A DNA stretch of 64,000 nt from assembly GCF_900109755.1 (NCBI RefSeq), contig NZ_FOAR01000007.1, positions 173,267 to 237,266 of the forward strand, read 5' to 3'. Source of the DNA: Pseudomonas agarici (GTDB taxonomy: Bacteria > Pseudomonadota > Gammaproteobacteria > Pseudomonadales > Pseudomonadaceae). Below, in pieces: positions 33,911-43,981 of the stretch (position 1 is its first letter; every line of letters starts with the position of its first letter). Under the pieces are notes generated by a model that was given only the letters and a program-made list of their open reading frames with translations, was not told the origin of the DNA and searched no databases. A program made the position numbers and the translations under genes.

Positions 33911-34582
33911 TCAATAGCGAAACAACCGCCAGGACAAGAGCCGGGCTAGCGCGACGATCGCCTTGGCGATCAGGTAATACAGCACCGCCGCGATGGCGAA
34001 GTATTCGAAGGTGCGAAACGTCTTGACGTTGTAGTCCTGAGTCACCCCGGTCAGATCGTTGTTGAGACCGACGATCACCCCCAGCGAGGTCATCAGCACC
34101 GCCCAGACCATCTGGTTGGTCAGCGGATAGAACACCACTCGCAACAATTGCGGGACGATAATCATCCGGTAGGCCTGAAAAGCGCTCATGCCCAGTGAGC
34201 GTGCCGCGCGCATCTGAGTGTCGGGCACGGCCTTGAGGCCGCCACGGAAGTTTTCCGCCAGATAGCCGGCGTTGTTGAAGGTGATCCCGGCCAGCAGCGC
34301 CAGCCAGGAGCTGACATGCAATCCCAGGGAGCCGAGGCCGAAGTAGAGGATGTAGATCTGGAACAGTGACGGGGTGTTGCGGGCGATGGACACCCAACCA
34401 TTGGCGATGCCGCGCAACAGCGGTTGCTTGGCGTCGTGCATCACGGTCAGGGTCAGGGCGATCAGCACCCCGAAGACCATCGACAGAGCGGCTGTCTCGA
34501 AGGTCACCCAGGCACCGTTGAGCATGTCGGGCAGGGCGCGCAGCGCCGCGCGCCACTGGAACGTATAGTCGAACTCAAACAT
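33911..34582 (-). CDS. Amino-acid ABC transporter permease (HisQ type), subunit 1
   Basis: The 223-residue protein starts MFEFDYTFQWRAALRALP and has five hydrophobic helices with the EAA loop RAARSLGMSAFQAYRMIIVPQ. ATG 34582 lies inside the end of the aconitase X gene (8-bp overlap), with GAGGAAG upstream. The longer open frame to 34654 lacks an RBS. It forms a heterodimeric channel with the next permease. Confidence 0.93.
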   Translation of the reverse strand: MFEFDYTFQWRAALRALPDMLNGAWVTFETAALSMVFGVLIALTLTVMHDAKQPLLRGIANGWVSIARNTPSLFQIYILYFGLGSLGLHVSSWLALLAGITFNNAGYLAENFRGGLKAVPDTQMRAARSLGMSAFQAYRMIIVPQLLRVVFYPLTNQMVWAVLMTSLGVIVGLNNDLTGVTQDYNVKTFRTFEYFAIAAVLYYLIAKAIVALARLLSWRLFRY

Positions 34583-36344
34583 GGACCGCTTCCTCTCGTG
34601 GCAGCCAGGCCGGCAGGTGCCCGCTGGCCTGGCCGCTGCAAGCGCTGTCGACACACTCGGCCAGGCTGGCGAAGTGCACCGTGCGCCCCACCAGGCCGGG
34701 GGCGTAGTGGGCGTACTTGCCGGAATTGGTCATCAGCGTCCGGGCGGCCGGTGGAATCACCGGTTCACCGACCATGCACCAGCAGGTGTCGGTGATCAGG
34801 CTCGCGCCAAAGGCTTCGATCACGGCGATATGCCCGGCGGCACGGGCCTGCTCCAGCACGGCCCGCCCGCAGGTGATTGCCAGCACCACGTCAGGGTGCT
34901 TGTGGCGACCACGGCACAGGCGTGCCAGGTGGGCGAATTCGCTGAGGGAGAAGTGCGGGTTGCCCAGCGAGACGACATCCACCTGCGGCTCGCGAGCGCT
35001 ATTGAGTTCACGCCAGCTACCCAGCAGATCGTCGAGGCTGATACGTTGCACCGGCAACGACCGACCCGGCTCCAGCACCTGCTGCGGGTCGAGGGCCTCC
35101 GGGGTGACCCCGGCGATATGGAACAGCGGCGCCGCCGAGGTGGTGGCGAAGGCCGCGCCGAACGCCTTGAGGTCGTCGAGGCTGGGCCGGGCCAGCTCCA
35201 GGCCGCGTATCAACGGGATATAGCTGCCGGACAGGGCGCCAATGTGGTAGCCGAGCAACGGGTAGAAGGCATCGTCCAGTTCGCTCATGGGCGGTACTTC
35301 GATCTCCAGGCGCGCCTTGCGCCGTTCGGCCAGGTGGCAGCCAGTCAGCGGTGCGCGGCCCGTCAGGGCGATACAGATATCCAGGTAATCGGGGTATTTC
35401 TGGGTCCAGGCACCGAGCACGCTGTTGGCATAGACCACGGCATTGGATTCGGCCCAGACGATCTGTTCGCCGGCCTTCGGCGCGCTGTCGAGCAGGTAGG
35501 GCGCGCAGGTGTAGCTGAGCTGCGCGCCCATCGCCATATAGGCCGTGCCCAGGGCACTGGCGGGTTCACCGAGGGCCGGGTCGACACCCAACTCACGCCA
35601 GCGGCGCTGGTCGACGGAGATGGCGTTGAGGGTGGTCGGGACACGCACGCACGCGCCCCATTGCACCAGTTGTTCGGCAAAGCGCAGGCTCGCCGGCCCG
35701 GTATAGATGCAGCCGTCGATATGCGCCTGGGTCACGTCCAGCAGGCTGGAGGCTCTTTGTAGCTCGGCCATCTGTAGGACGATTTGCATAGCCACCTGGG
35801 CGGCCTTGCCGTACTGGCCATCAAGCAGGGCCTGGTCATGTTGGCTGAGCGCGACACTGCGGGTCGCGGGTTGCGCTCGCACCGGCATGGCCAGTGCCCG
35901 CCAGGGGGCGGCGGGTATTTTGTCGAAGAGTGTCAGGCTGGCGCCTTCGATCCGGGCAAACGCTTGGCCGCGCAAGGCGGCAAAGGCCTCCCTGCCGATG
36001 CACAGCACCGGCAGGGAGCGTTCGAAAATCACCTGGGCCACCAGCACGCCCAGGGTCAGGATCTCGTCGGCCTCGGCCAGTAACAACGCGGCCGGGGCAT
36101 GACCGTTGCTGATCAGTTCCATCATCACGCTGCTGCCGGTACAGGACCCGCGACCGCTGGGTAGCGCCAGCACACAACCGGCCAAGTGCTCGCCACTCAA
36201 GGGGTGATGACGGTCGATCACCTCGCCGCTGAACGGATCGACACCGCCCCAGAAGCTCAGGCCGATATCGGCGAACAGCAGCGGACCTTGGGCGGCACCC
36301 TCGACCAGGCAGCGTCCGGTAAGGGAAGTGGGGGTGCTGGGCAT
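34575..36344 (-). CDS. Aconitase X family protein, probable cis-3-hydroxy-L-proline dehydratase
   Basis: The 589-residue protein fuses the small swivelling domain (DUF126, residues about 1-135, with LPSGRGSCTGSSVMME) to the large catalytic domain (DUF521, from about 165, with CIYTGPASLRFAEQLVQWGA, VPTTLNAIS and TNSGKYAHYAPG). Fused type I aconitase X proteins of proteobacterial hydroxyproline loci dehydrate cis-3-hydroxy-L-proline to delta1-pyrroline-2-carboxylate through an Fe-S centre. It sits between the solute-binding protein and the permeases in one operon, so transport and breakdown are co-expressed. RBS GAGGAAG precedes the ATG. The 3-hydroxyproline assignment rests on family and context. 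Confidence 0.88.
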   Translation of the reverse strand: MPSTPTSLTGRCLVEGAAQGPLLFADIGLSFWGGVDPFSGEVIDRHHPLSGEHLAGCVLALPSGRGSCTGSSVMMELISNGHAPAALLLAEADEILTLGVLVAQVIFERSLPVLCIGREAFAALRGQAFARIEGASLTLFDKIPAAPWRALAMPVRAQPATRSVALSQHDQALLDGQYGKAAQVAMQIVLQMAELQRASSLLDVTQAHIDGCIYTGPASLRFAEQLVQWGACVRVPTTLNAISVDQRRWRELGVDPALGEPASALGTAYMAMGAQLSYTCAPYLLDSAPKAGEQIVWAESNAVVYANSVLGAWTQKYPDYLDICIALTGRAPLTGCHLAERRKARLEIEVPPMSELDDAFYPLLGYHIGALSGSYIPLIRGLELARPSLDDLKAFGAAFATTSAAPLFHIAGVTPEALDPQQVLEPGRSLPVQRISLDDLLGSWRELNSAREPQVDVVSLGNPHFSLSEFAHLARLCRGRHKHPDVVLAITCGRAVLEQARAAGHIAVIEAFGASLITDTCWCMVGEPVIPPAARTLMTNSGKYAHYAPGLVGRTVHFASLAECVDSACSGQASGHLPAWLPREEAVHV

Positions 36345-36354
36345 GCGGTCTTCC

Positions 36355-37173
36355 TCAGTAGTAGACGTGGGGCACGGTCAGGTCGGTCGGTGGGATCTCG
36401 GTCCCGACCCACTTGGTGAACAGCTCCTTGTAACGTCCGGTGCGCACCTGTTGGTTGACGAACAGGTTGAGGTAGTTGATCAGGCCGTATTCGTTGCGCT
36501 TGGCACCCAGCGAGACGTAGTCGATCACGTAAGGAGCATTGCCGACGACCTTCAAGCCTTTGTACTTGCCTGATTTGAGCGTCGCGGCGGCCACGGTGTT
36601 GGTAACGACGGTGGCATCGATATGACCCTGGGCGACGGCCAGGATGGTGTCGTTCTGCGACTGGTAAGCGCGGAAGCTGCCAGTGCCCCAGCTCTTCTGG
36701 TCTTTTTCCAGAGCGATGGCTTCATAAGTACCGCTGGTGTTGCCGACAGGATGACCCTTGAGGTCTTGGTATTGGTTGATCCCGGTATCGTCGCGGGTCA
36801 GTACCACCATCTGGAAGGCGAAGTAGGGAATGGTCAGGCCGACGGTTTTGGCCCGTTCGAGGGTATCGGAGGTCGAGGCGACGATCACGTCGGCACGGCC
36901 CGACACCAGTGCGGGAATACGGTCTGGAAAGGGCGTTTCGATGATCTCGGCATCGACCCCGAGGACTTTTGCCAAGTCGTTGCAATAATCGACGTCGAAG
37001 CCCACTGGCTGGTTGCCGGCATCGCGCGAGCCCATCGGCGGAAAGTCCAGGGTCACGGCACAGCGCAGCTTGCCGGAACCGATGATGTCATCGAGCTTGT
37101 CGGCCTGGGCCGTGGTTATAAGGGACGAACTGAGAACCACACTGAGCGCTACGACAAAAACGGGATTTTTCAT
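36355..37173 (-). CDS. Periplasmic amino-acid binding protein of the ABC transporter
   Basis: The 272-residue family 3 solute-binding protein has a signal peptide (MKNPVFVVALSVVLSSSLITTAQA) and the two-lobed core with LRCAVTLDFPPMG, PVGFDVDYCNDLAK, and RADVIVASTSDTLERAKTV, where Arg and Asp would contact the ligand's carboxylate and amine. It is the first gene of the operon that includes aconitase X, two permeases, the ATPase and a racemase-family enzyme. A GntR-type operator (37221-37232) lies 50 bp upstream. Confidence 0.93.
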   Translation of the reverse strand: MKNPVFVVALSVVLSSSLITTAQADKLDDIIGSGKLRCAVTLDFPPMGSRDAGNQPVGFDVDYCNDLAKVLGVDAEIIETPFPDRIPALVSGRADVIVASTSDTLERAKTVGLTIPYFAFQMVVLTRDDTGINQYQDLKGHPVGNTSGTYEAIALEKDQKSWGTGSFRAYQSQNDTILAVAQGHIDATVVTNTVAAATLKSGKYKGLKVVGNAPYVIDYVSLGAKRNEYGLINYLNLFVNQQVRTGRYKELFTKWVGTEIPPTDLTVPHVYY

Positions 37174-37205
37174 GAATGCCTCGTTATTGGTAAGTGGCGT
37201 TGTTC

Positions 37206-37232
37206 TTCGTATTATGAATTTCGTATACGATA
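37206..37232. promoter_or_regulatory. GntR-type operator upstream of the transporter operon
   Basis: TTCGTATACGAT centred on GTATAC at 37223-37228 is a near-perfect palindrome (TCGTATACGA). A weaker half-similar site TTCGTATTATGAA lies just to its left (37206-37218). It matches the boxes at 31391 and 42582. Confidence 0.65.
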
Positions 37233-37405
37233 TTATATTAGCAATGACTGTGCCGATTGCTACACCAGAACATGAATCTCTCAGTGGCCCTTTGATTAGA
37301 GGCGGTGCCTGGTTTCGGGGGCGAGTTTCCCGTGTTTGAAGGGTGAAAGGATGTTACAGAAGGGAGCATTTTTCCCCGTGCAAGCCCCTTAAAGGAACAC
37401 CACGG

Positions 37406-38233
37406 TCAGCGATGGCTTTCGCGGTAATGGCTCGGCGACAGGCCGGTGAGCGCACGGAACTGGCGACTGAAGGCGCTGTGGTCGGTGTAGCCACAACGCA
37501 GGGCGATCTCGGTGATCGGCAGGTGGGTGTGCAACAGAAGTTGCGCGGCTTCTTCCAGGCGGGCCTTGTGGATCATCTGCCGTGGGGTGAGTTGGAAGAT
37601 CCGCTTGCAGTGGCGTTCCAGTTGGGCCACCGACAAGTCGGCGATCCGGGTCAGTTCGGCGAGGCTGATGGGTTGGGCGAAATGTTGGCGGATATGGGCG
37701 TCCACCGCGGCGACCTTCTGGAAGGACGGGTGGTGCGATTGCGGCAGTTGCAGGTCGCGGGAAATACCCGCCAAGCCGACGATCCGCCCCGTTGGGTCGC
37801 GCAGCGGGACCTTGTGGGTCAAGCACCAGATCGGTTGATTGCCGTCATAGAGGTGCAGCTCCAACTGGTCGGCCAGCTCGCGCCCGCTGTTCAAGACCCG
37901 GCGGTCTTGCGCGGTATAGGAGGTGCCGAAATGTTCCGGAAAGACCCGGTCGGCGGTCTGCCCCAGCAGTTCGCCGGGCAGCTTGAAGCCGCAGCGCCGG
38001 GCTAGGGTCTGATTGACGAAGGCATAGCGCGCCTCGCTGTCCTTAATGAAAAACACCACGTCCGCCAGGGTATCGAGCAAGGGCGCGATGGCATTCAGGC
38101 TGCTTAGCAGGGTCGCTAGGTCACAGGGTTTGAAGCGGTTGAGCGAGGTGTACATGGCGTCGGGCATCTGGCGGCAACTCTTGGGATCATAGAGACCCTG
38201 CGAGGCGGTCGAAACCCCCGCACCACTATTCAT
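37406..38233 (-). CDS. PAS-domain AraC-family regulator of hydroxyproline genes
   Basis: The 275-residue protein has an N-terminal PAS-like sensor (residues about 45-160: VVFFIKDSEARYAFVNQTLARR and GLAGISRDL) and a C-terminal AraC double HTH (ISLAELTRIADLSVAQLERHCKRIF and ALRCGYTDHSAFSRQFRALTGLSPSHYR). It lies 6 bp after the dehydrogenase alpha subunit in the same direction, so it is probably co-transcribed as a positive regulator, like LhpR in P. aeruginosa hydroxyproline catabolism. The ligand is probably a hydroxyproline isomer or pathway intermediate (inference). Confidence 0.87.
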   Translation of the reverse strand: MNSGAGVSTASQGLYDPKSCRQMPDAMYTSLNRFKPCDLATLLSSLNAIAPLLDTLADVVFFIKDSEARYAFVNQTLARRCGFKLPGELLGQTADRVFPEHFGTSYTAQDRRVLNSGRELADQLELHLYDGNQPIWCLTHKVPLRDPTGRIVGLAGISRDLQLPQSHHPSFQKVAAVDAHIRQHFAQPISLAELTRIADLSVAQLERHCKRIFQLTPRQMIHKARLEEAAQLLLHTHLPITEIALRCGYTDHSAFSRQFRALTGLSPSHYRESHR

Positions 38234-38239
38234 ACCGGC

Positions 38240-39496
38240 TTATACCGGCGGAGTGTCGTCGAGACATAACAGGGTGTCGATTCGCGCCGGACTGAAGGGC
38301 GGGCGTGGTGCCGGAAGTTGCCAACCGAACAGGTGCCGGGTTGCGGCACCGCACACCCGGCCCTGGCAGGCACCCATGCCGCAGCGACTAGCCAGCTTCG
38401 CTTCGTGCCAATCGCGATGGCCTTGCAGAGCGGCATAGGTGACATCCTCGCAACGGCACACCAGGGTGTCGGGCTTGGCCAGGGCCTTGAGTCGCGGGTC
38501 CAGGGCGAAGGTCTGGTTCAGGGTGTCGGCGAAACCCTGCCAGCGCGCTCGGACCGGCCACAGGCGCTGAGCCGCGTCACGCTCGCCGACCGCCGCGTGA
38601 CCGGCAATCGCGCCTTCCACCAGGGCCAGTTCACTGCCGCCGAAACCGCAGCATTCCCCGGCCGCGTAATGATCGGCGAGGCTGCTGGCCTGCCAGGGGT
38701 CGACGGCGAGGGCCAGGCCGTCGAGCGCGCAGCCCAGGGCCTGGCCGAGCTGGGTATTGGGGATCAGGCCGAAGCCGCAGGCCAAGCGGTCACAGGCGAG
38801 CTCGGTGATCTGGCCGCGTTGTTCCAGGCGCACAGCCTCCAGGCGCTCGCTGCCGAGCGCGGCGATCACGTGGCTGTCGGTGCGGTAATGCGGGTCGAAC
38901 AGAGCGAAGGCTTGCAGCCATTTGTGTGGCCAGCGCGGCAACTGCGTGGCGAAAGCGGCGACGGATCGCCATGCAGCCTGTTCGGCGACTCGCAGGATCC
39001 GCGCCCCGGCGTGGCGGGCGGTGGCGGCACTGGCGAGGAGCAACGGCCCGCTACCGGCGACCACCAGGCGCTCGCCGCTGACTGGCAAGCCGCCCTTGAT
39101 CAGTGCTTGCAGGCCGCCGACGGCGGTAACACCGGGTAACGTCCAGCCGGGGAACGGCAGCAACAGTTCGCGGGCTCCGGTGCAAAGGATCAGTTGATCG
39201 TAGCCGATTTGCCAGCTCCGTCGCGGACCTTCGAGCAACAGTCGTTTCGCGCCGTTGCTGGCGATCACTTGGGTGCTGGGGTAGTGCCGCACATTGTCAC
39301 GGGCCTGCAGGCGTTGACGTAGCTTGCGCGCCTGGGGCGCCAGCCTGGCCCGCGGACCGTCGCGCCAGATCTGCCCGCCCACCTGCGGGTTGTCGTCGAT
39401 GATGACGATACGGGCGCCACTGGGGGCGGCGGCCAGGGCGGCGGCGATGCCCGCCGGCCCGGCGCCGATGATCAGTAGGTCGGCGAAGTCGATCAT
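38240..39496 (-). CDS. D-hydroxyproline dehydrogenase, alpha (FAD/NAD-binding) subunit
   Basis: The 418-residue protein begins with the dinucleotide fold LLIIGAGPAGIAAALAAA, has a second GxGxxG segment (VVAGSGPLLLASAA), and ends with a Cys-rich BFD-like [2Fe-2S] region (VCRCEDVTYAAL and CGMGACQGRVC). This is the HcnB-like subunit of the three-component D-amino acid (cis-4-hydroxy-D-proline) dehydrogenase. ATG 39496 overlaps the gamma-subunit stop by 4 bases (ATGA); the longer open frame is not needed. Confidence 0.9.
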   Translation of the reverse strand: MIDFADLLIIGAGPAGIAAALAAAPSGARIVIIDDNPQVGGQIWRDGPRARLAPQARKLRQRLQARDNVRHYPSTQVIASNGAKRLLLEGPRRSWQIGYDQLILCTGARELLLPFPGWTLPGVTAVGGLQALIKGGLPVSGERLVVAGSGPLLLASAATARHAGARILRVAEQAAWRSVAAFATQLPRWPHKWLQAFALFDPHYRTDSHVIAALGSERLEAVRLEQRGQITELACDRLACGFGLIPNTQLGQALGCALDGLALAVDPWQASSLADHYAAGECCGFGGSELALVEGAIAGHAAVGERDAAQRLWPVRARWQGFADTLNQTFALDPRLKALAKPDTLVCRCEDVTYAALQGHRDWHEAKLASRCGMGACQGRVCGAATRHLFGWQLPAPRPPFSPARIDTLLCLDDTPPV

Positions 39497-39729
39497 GGCC
39501 GGGTCTCCACTTGCATGCCGTCCTGGCACAGGGTCTGGCAGGCCAGGCGGCGATTGCCGTCGATGTTGACCCGGCATTCCTGGCAAATGCCCATGCCGCA
39601 TACCGGTACACGACGGCTGCCGCTGACCGAGGTACGGCTGCAACCGTCACCACCCAGGGCCAGGGCCGCGGCCACGGTGGTGCCTTCGGCGACGCGCAGG
39701 GCGCGACCGTCCAGGGTCAGCTCAGGCAT
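39493..39729 (-). CDS. D-hydroxyproline dehydrogenase, gamma ([2Fe-2S]) subunit
   Basis: The 78-residue ferredoxin-like protein has Cys ligands in VPVCGMGICQECRV and a further Cys in RRLACQTLC. It is the HcnA-like electron-transfer subunit. It overlaps the genes for the beta (8 bp) and alpha (4 bp) subunits, so the three are translationally coupled and made in equal amounts. Confidence 0.9.
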   Translation of the reverse strand: MPELTLDGRALRVAEGTTVAAALALGGDGCSRTSVSGSRRVPVCGMGICQECRVNIDGNRRLACQTLCQDGMQVETRP

Positions 39730-40833
39730 GGCGCTGGGCTCCGAGAAAGCGTTGCGGCAGATAGGCGGCGGCGGTCAGGGGCGGTGTTTCGTTGAACAAC
39801 TGGGCGACCAACAGGTCCGCCGTGCCGGGGGCGGTGGTGACTCCCAGTCCTTCATGGCCGACGGCCAGCCACACACCCTCGCGCTGTGGATGTCGGCCCA
39901 CCAGCGGCAAACCGTCCGGGCTGGCGGCACGCAGGCCGGTCCAGGCTCGGATCGCATTCAGCCGAGCCAAGCCCGGCAGATATTCGACGGCGCGCTTGAG
40001 CATTTTTGCCAGCATCCAGCCTTCGACCTGCGGGTCGCGAGTGCCGAACTGTCGCGAGGCGCCGATAAACAATTGGCCGGTGGGGCGTGGCTGGATATTG
40101 CAGGCAACGGAAGGGCCGTTGGCGTGGTGGGCGCTGGTGACATAGCCCAGCTCCACCAGGGTATGGGTGACGGTTCCTGGGTAACGGTCGGTAATCAGCA
40201 GATGGCCTTTCTTCGGTTCGATGGGCAGTTCCGGGCACAGCTCATTGGCCTGCACGCCGTTGGCCAGGACCACCGCCCCGGCGCCGAGCCAGTGGCCGTT
40301 GTCGAGTCGCACACGGTTGCCGTCGACTTCGCTGACCCGTGCCCGGCGCTGGCGAATACCGGCGGTTTCGAGCATCCAGCGGGCCGTGGCCGGGGCATAG
40401 AGAATGCCGTCGCCATGGATCAGCAGGCCACCTTCGAGGCCGTCGCGCAGTTGGGCTTCGCGTGCGCGCAGAGCCTGGCTGCCGAGCAGCTCGCAGGCGA
40501 TGCCATGGGCTTGCAAGTGGGCGTATTTGGCCTGGGCCAGCGCCATCTCCTCGGGGTTGGCGGCGATCCACAGCGTGCCGTTGTTACGATAGGCGCAGCC
40601 TTCGGGCAGGTCGGCAGCCACCTCGCGCCAGCGTTGCACGGAGTATTGGCACAGCGCCAACTCCGCCGGGTTGTCGTCGAGCACCAGCAGGTGGCCCATG
40701 CCCGCCGCCGTGGCATTGGGCAGGCCGGCGTCGAGCACCAGCACGTTCAGGCGCCGATTCGCCAGCGCTTGAGCACAGGCGGCGCCGATGATTCCGCCGC
40801 CGATCACGATGATGTCGGCCACCGTGCCTTCGT

Positions 40834-40837
<4 letters not shown>
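39722..40837 (-). CDS. D-hydroxyproline dehydrogenase, beta (FAD, catalytic) subunit
   Basis: The 371-residue protein is a DadA/HcnC-like FAD oxidoreductase with [20 protein letters not shown] at the N-terminus and the C-terminal FAD segment [15 protein letters not shown] plus [17 protein letters not shown]. It oxidises cis-4-hydroxy-D-proline to 1-pyrroline-4-hydroxy-2-carboxylate together with the alpha and gamma subunits. The GTG at 40837 overlaps the epimerase stop (GTGA); a second GTG at 40822 with AAGG just before it is an equally possible start. The order epimerase-dehydrogenase matches two consecutive pathway steps. Confidence 0.9.
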
Positions 40838-41766
<929 letters not shown>

Positions 41767-41875
41767 GGCAGGCCACTGGCGAATAAAAGAGTTCGCAGAG
41801 TGGCTTGTCGGAGGGTGCTGCGGCTTGATGCTTTTATGGCGCTCCGATGAGGAAATCAGCACAGCGAGGCCCGAC

Positions 41876-42547
41876 TCAACGGGCGCGCGGCAGGTGCTCC
41901 AGGAGTGTCGCGCAAACACCGGCAATGTGTTCGTCGAGCAGTTTCACCGCCCGTTCCACGTCGCGGGCGCGGCAGGCCTCAATGATGTCGCGGTGCTCAT
42001 GGTCGGCGCGCTCCTTGCCAGCCGAAAGGCTCATCTGCAGACGCAGGTAGCGTTCCAGTTTGTCATTGACCGAGCGGATCAGGCTGACCAGGAATGGTCG
42101 TTGCGCCGGCTCGTAGAGGCAGGTGTGGAGTTGCCAGTTGAGTTCAGCCCAGCGCCCGATGTCGTGTTCGCCGACGAACTCCTGGCAGATGCGCTCGGCT
42201 TGGGCGAAGGTGTCTTCGCTCATGTTCGGGATGGCCAGGCGCAGCACCTTGTCTTCGAGCAGCATGCGCACTTCGAACATTTGCGCCAGTTCCGGCTCGG
42301 AGAGGCGTGTGACCATCGCCCCGCGGTTGCGCTGGAACACCACCAGCCCTTCGGCCTCCAGACGCTTGAGGGCCTCGCGCACAGGAATCTTGCTGACGTT
42401 GAACTGGCGGGCGATTTCGTCCTGGCGAATCGCTTGGTCCTCGGCGAAATTGCCGGCGACGATGGCCTCGCGCAGATGTCGGGTGATGATCTCCGAGGTC
42501 GAAGGCGCATTGCCCAGGTCCGGGAGGTTAAGCTTGGGTAGAGTCAC
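41876..42547 (-). CDS. GntR (FadR/VanR group) regulator of the hydroxyproline locus
   Basis: The 223-residue protein has the winged [24 protein letters not shown] with [18 protein letters not shown], and an FCD ligand domain (residues about 80-215) whose His residues (HTCLYE, HEHRDII) bind a metal. The GTG at 42547 gives the usual family length; no strong RBS is visible, and longer in-frame starts would run through the operator. The operator-like box at 42580-42591 lies 33 bp upstream, so autoregulation is likely. The same box occurs before the ABC operon and the DapA-like gene, which suggests a three-promoter regulon. Confidence 0.88.
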   Translation of the reverse strand: MTLPKLNLPDLGNAPSTSEIITRHLREAIVAGNFAEDQAIRQDEIARQFNVSKIPVREALKRLEAEGLVVFQRNRGAMVTRLSEPELAQMFEVRMLLEDKVLRLAIPNMSEDTFAQAERICQEFVGEHDIGRWAELNWQLHTCLYEPAQRPFLVSLIRSVNDKLERYLRLQMSLSAGKERADHEHRDIIEACRARDVERAVKLLDEHIAGVCATLLEHLPRAR

Positions 42548-42579
42548 GGCGAGATCATTCGAAAGAGGGGAAGGGGATA

Positions 42580-42591
42580 TGGTATACGAAA
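42580..42591. promoter_or_regulatory. GntR-type operator upstream of gntR
   Basis: TGGTATACGAAA, read on the other strand TTTCGTATACCA, shares the TTTCGTATAC core with 31391 and 37221. Confidence 0.62.
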
Positions 42592-42685
42592 AACCTTTTG
42601 CCTTTCTATCCGCTATCCTCTTGCTCATCCAGTCCGCCAGGGACACGAGGGTGTGTGCGAAGGCCAATGTCTTCTTCGCGACTCA

Positions 42686-42778
42686 GGCTCTGTACGAAAT
42701 GTATCTGCGCTCGCCCATATGGCGGTGAAAGCCGGCTTGCGTTGCCCGACCTTCGCGCAAAATCAGTTCGTACAGGCC
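42686..42778. repeat. Short element with terminal inverted repeats (MITE-like or IS remnant)
   Basis: GGCTCTGTACGAAATG at the left and, on the opposite strand, GGCCTGTACGAACTG at the right are imperfect inverted repeats 93 bp apart, with no ORF between them. The right-end motif CGTACAGGCCACTAG recurs exactly at 56563-56577. Confidence 0.5.
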
Positions 42779-42779
42779 A

Positions 42780-43850
42780 CTAGCGGGCGAGACGAATCAC
42801 CAATCGAGCGAAGAAGGCGCCGGTGAAGATCACCGCCAGCAGGCGCAAGGTCTGCATCGCCAGGACCAGACCGACATCCGAGTGGGTGTCGACCGCAATG
42901 ATCGCCATGGTATCCAATCCACCAGGGCTGGTGGCCAGGTACACCGAGAGGAAGTCCAGGCCGAGCCATTTTGCCAGGACCCAGGCCGAGGCGGCGCAGA
43001 GGGCGATCAGGCTGATGGCGCCGAGGATCATCGTCGGTAGCTGTTTCCATACGTACAGCACGGTGGGCCGGTCGAAACGCAGGCCGACGAAGCAGCCGAT
43101 GGCACCGTAGGCGACTGCCAGCAGACCGGCGGGCAGGGTGATGTGCAGTAGTCCGGACAGTTGCAAGGCGCCACCGATCAGCAGCGGCACCAGTAGCGCG
43201 CCAGCAGGAATATGCGCGCCGAGCAGCATGCCGAGCATCGCGACGGCCAAGGTGAGCCCCAGATTGACCGGGCTGAAACTGTGCAGGGCGGTATCCGCGA
43301 CGTGCACGTCGGTGCCATTGACGGGGGCCTCCAGTATATGACTGACCAGCGCCCCGATCACCACCACGCAGACCACGCGCACGTATTGCATGGTTGCCAC
43401 GACCCGTCCGTCGGCACCGAAATCGTCGGCCATCAGGACCATGGCCGACGCCGCGCCCGGTGAGGTGCCCCAGGCGGCGGTGCTGGCCTTGATCCCGCCG
43501 AAACGCACCATTGCCAGGCCCACCAGGGCACTCAGGCACACCGTCAGCACCGTGGCGAACAGCATCAGTTGCCAGGATTGGGCCATCGATGTCAGGACCG
43601 CCAGGGTCATGGAGTGAGCGGCAAGCAGGCCGATGCACCCCTGGCTCAGGCGAAAGACCTGACGGTGAATACGAATATGGGCTCCGCTGACGCCGAAGCC
43701 GATCGCCACCAGCATCGGACCGATAAATTGCCCGGCGGGCAGCTCGGCATTCTTGAGCAGTTGTCCGGCGGCGCCGGCGAGGATGATCAGGGCCAGCCAT
43801 TGCAGTGGGCGGGGCCAGGTAGTGAAAAACAAGCGGGGTGTTGCGGACAA
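42780..43850 (-). CDS. AbrB-family membrane protein (putative permease)
   Basis: The protein of about 356 residues is an integral membrane protein with ten or so helices in two AbrB repeats (PAGQFIGPMLVAIGFGVSG and IPAGALLVPLLIGGALQLSG; GTSPGAASAMVLMADD). The family is often mislabelled 'ammonia monooxygenase' or 'AbrB regulator'; transport function is likely but unproven. TTG 43850 has GGAG 7 bases upstream; another TTG at 43913 would lengthen it by 21 residues. It ends in the TIR of the element at 42686-42778. It is divergent from a LysR gene. Confidence 0.8.
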   Translation of the reverse strand: MSATPRLFFTTWPRPLQWLALIILAGAAGQLLKNAELPAGQFIGPMLVAIGFGVSGAHIRIHRQVFRLSQGCIGLLAAHSMTLAVLTSMAQSWQLMLFATVLTVCLSALVGLAMVRFGGIKASTAAWGTSPGAASAMVLMADDFGADGRVVATMQYVRVVCVVVIGALVSHILEAPVNGTDVHVADTALHSFSPVNLGLTLAVAMLGMLLGAHIPAGALLVPLLIGGALQLSGLLHITLPAGLLAVAYGAIGCFVGLRFDRPTVLYVWKQLPTMILGAISLIALCAASAWVLAKWLGLDFLSVYLATSPGGLDTMAIIAVDTHSDVGLVLAMQTLRLLAVIFTGAFFARLVIRLAR

Positions 43851-43981
43851 GGACAGTCTCCAAAACGCTGGACGCGCCTGTTGCAGGGCGTTGGGATCGG
43901 CGCGGTAGGTCAATTATTGATGGCGCTATTGATCAAGTCTAGTTTCTAATTGTGATGAATCGATAACTTTGGTTGATCAAT

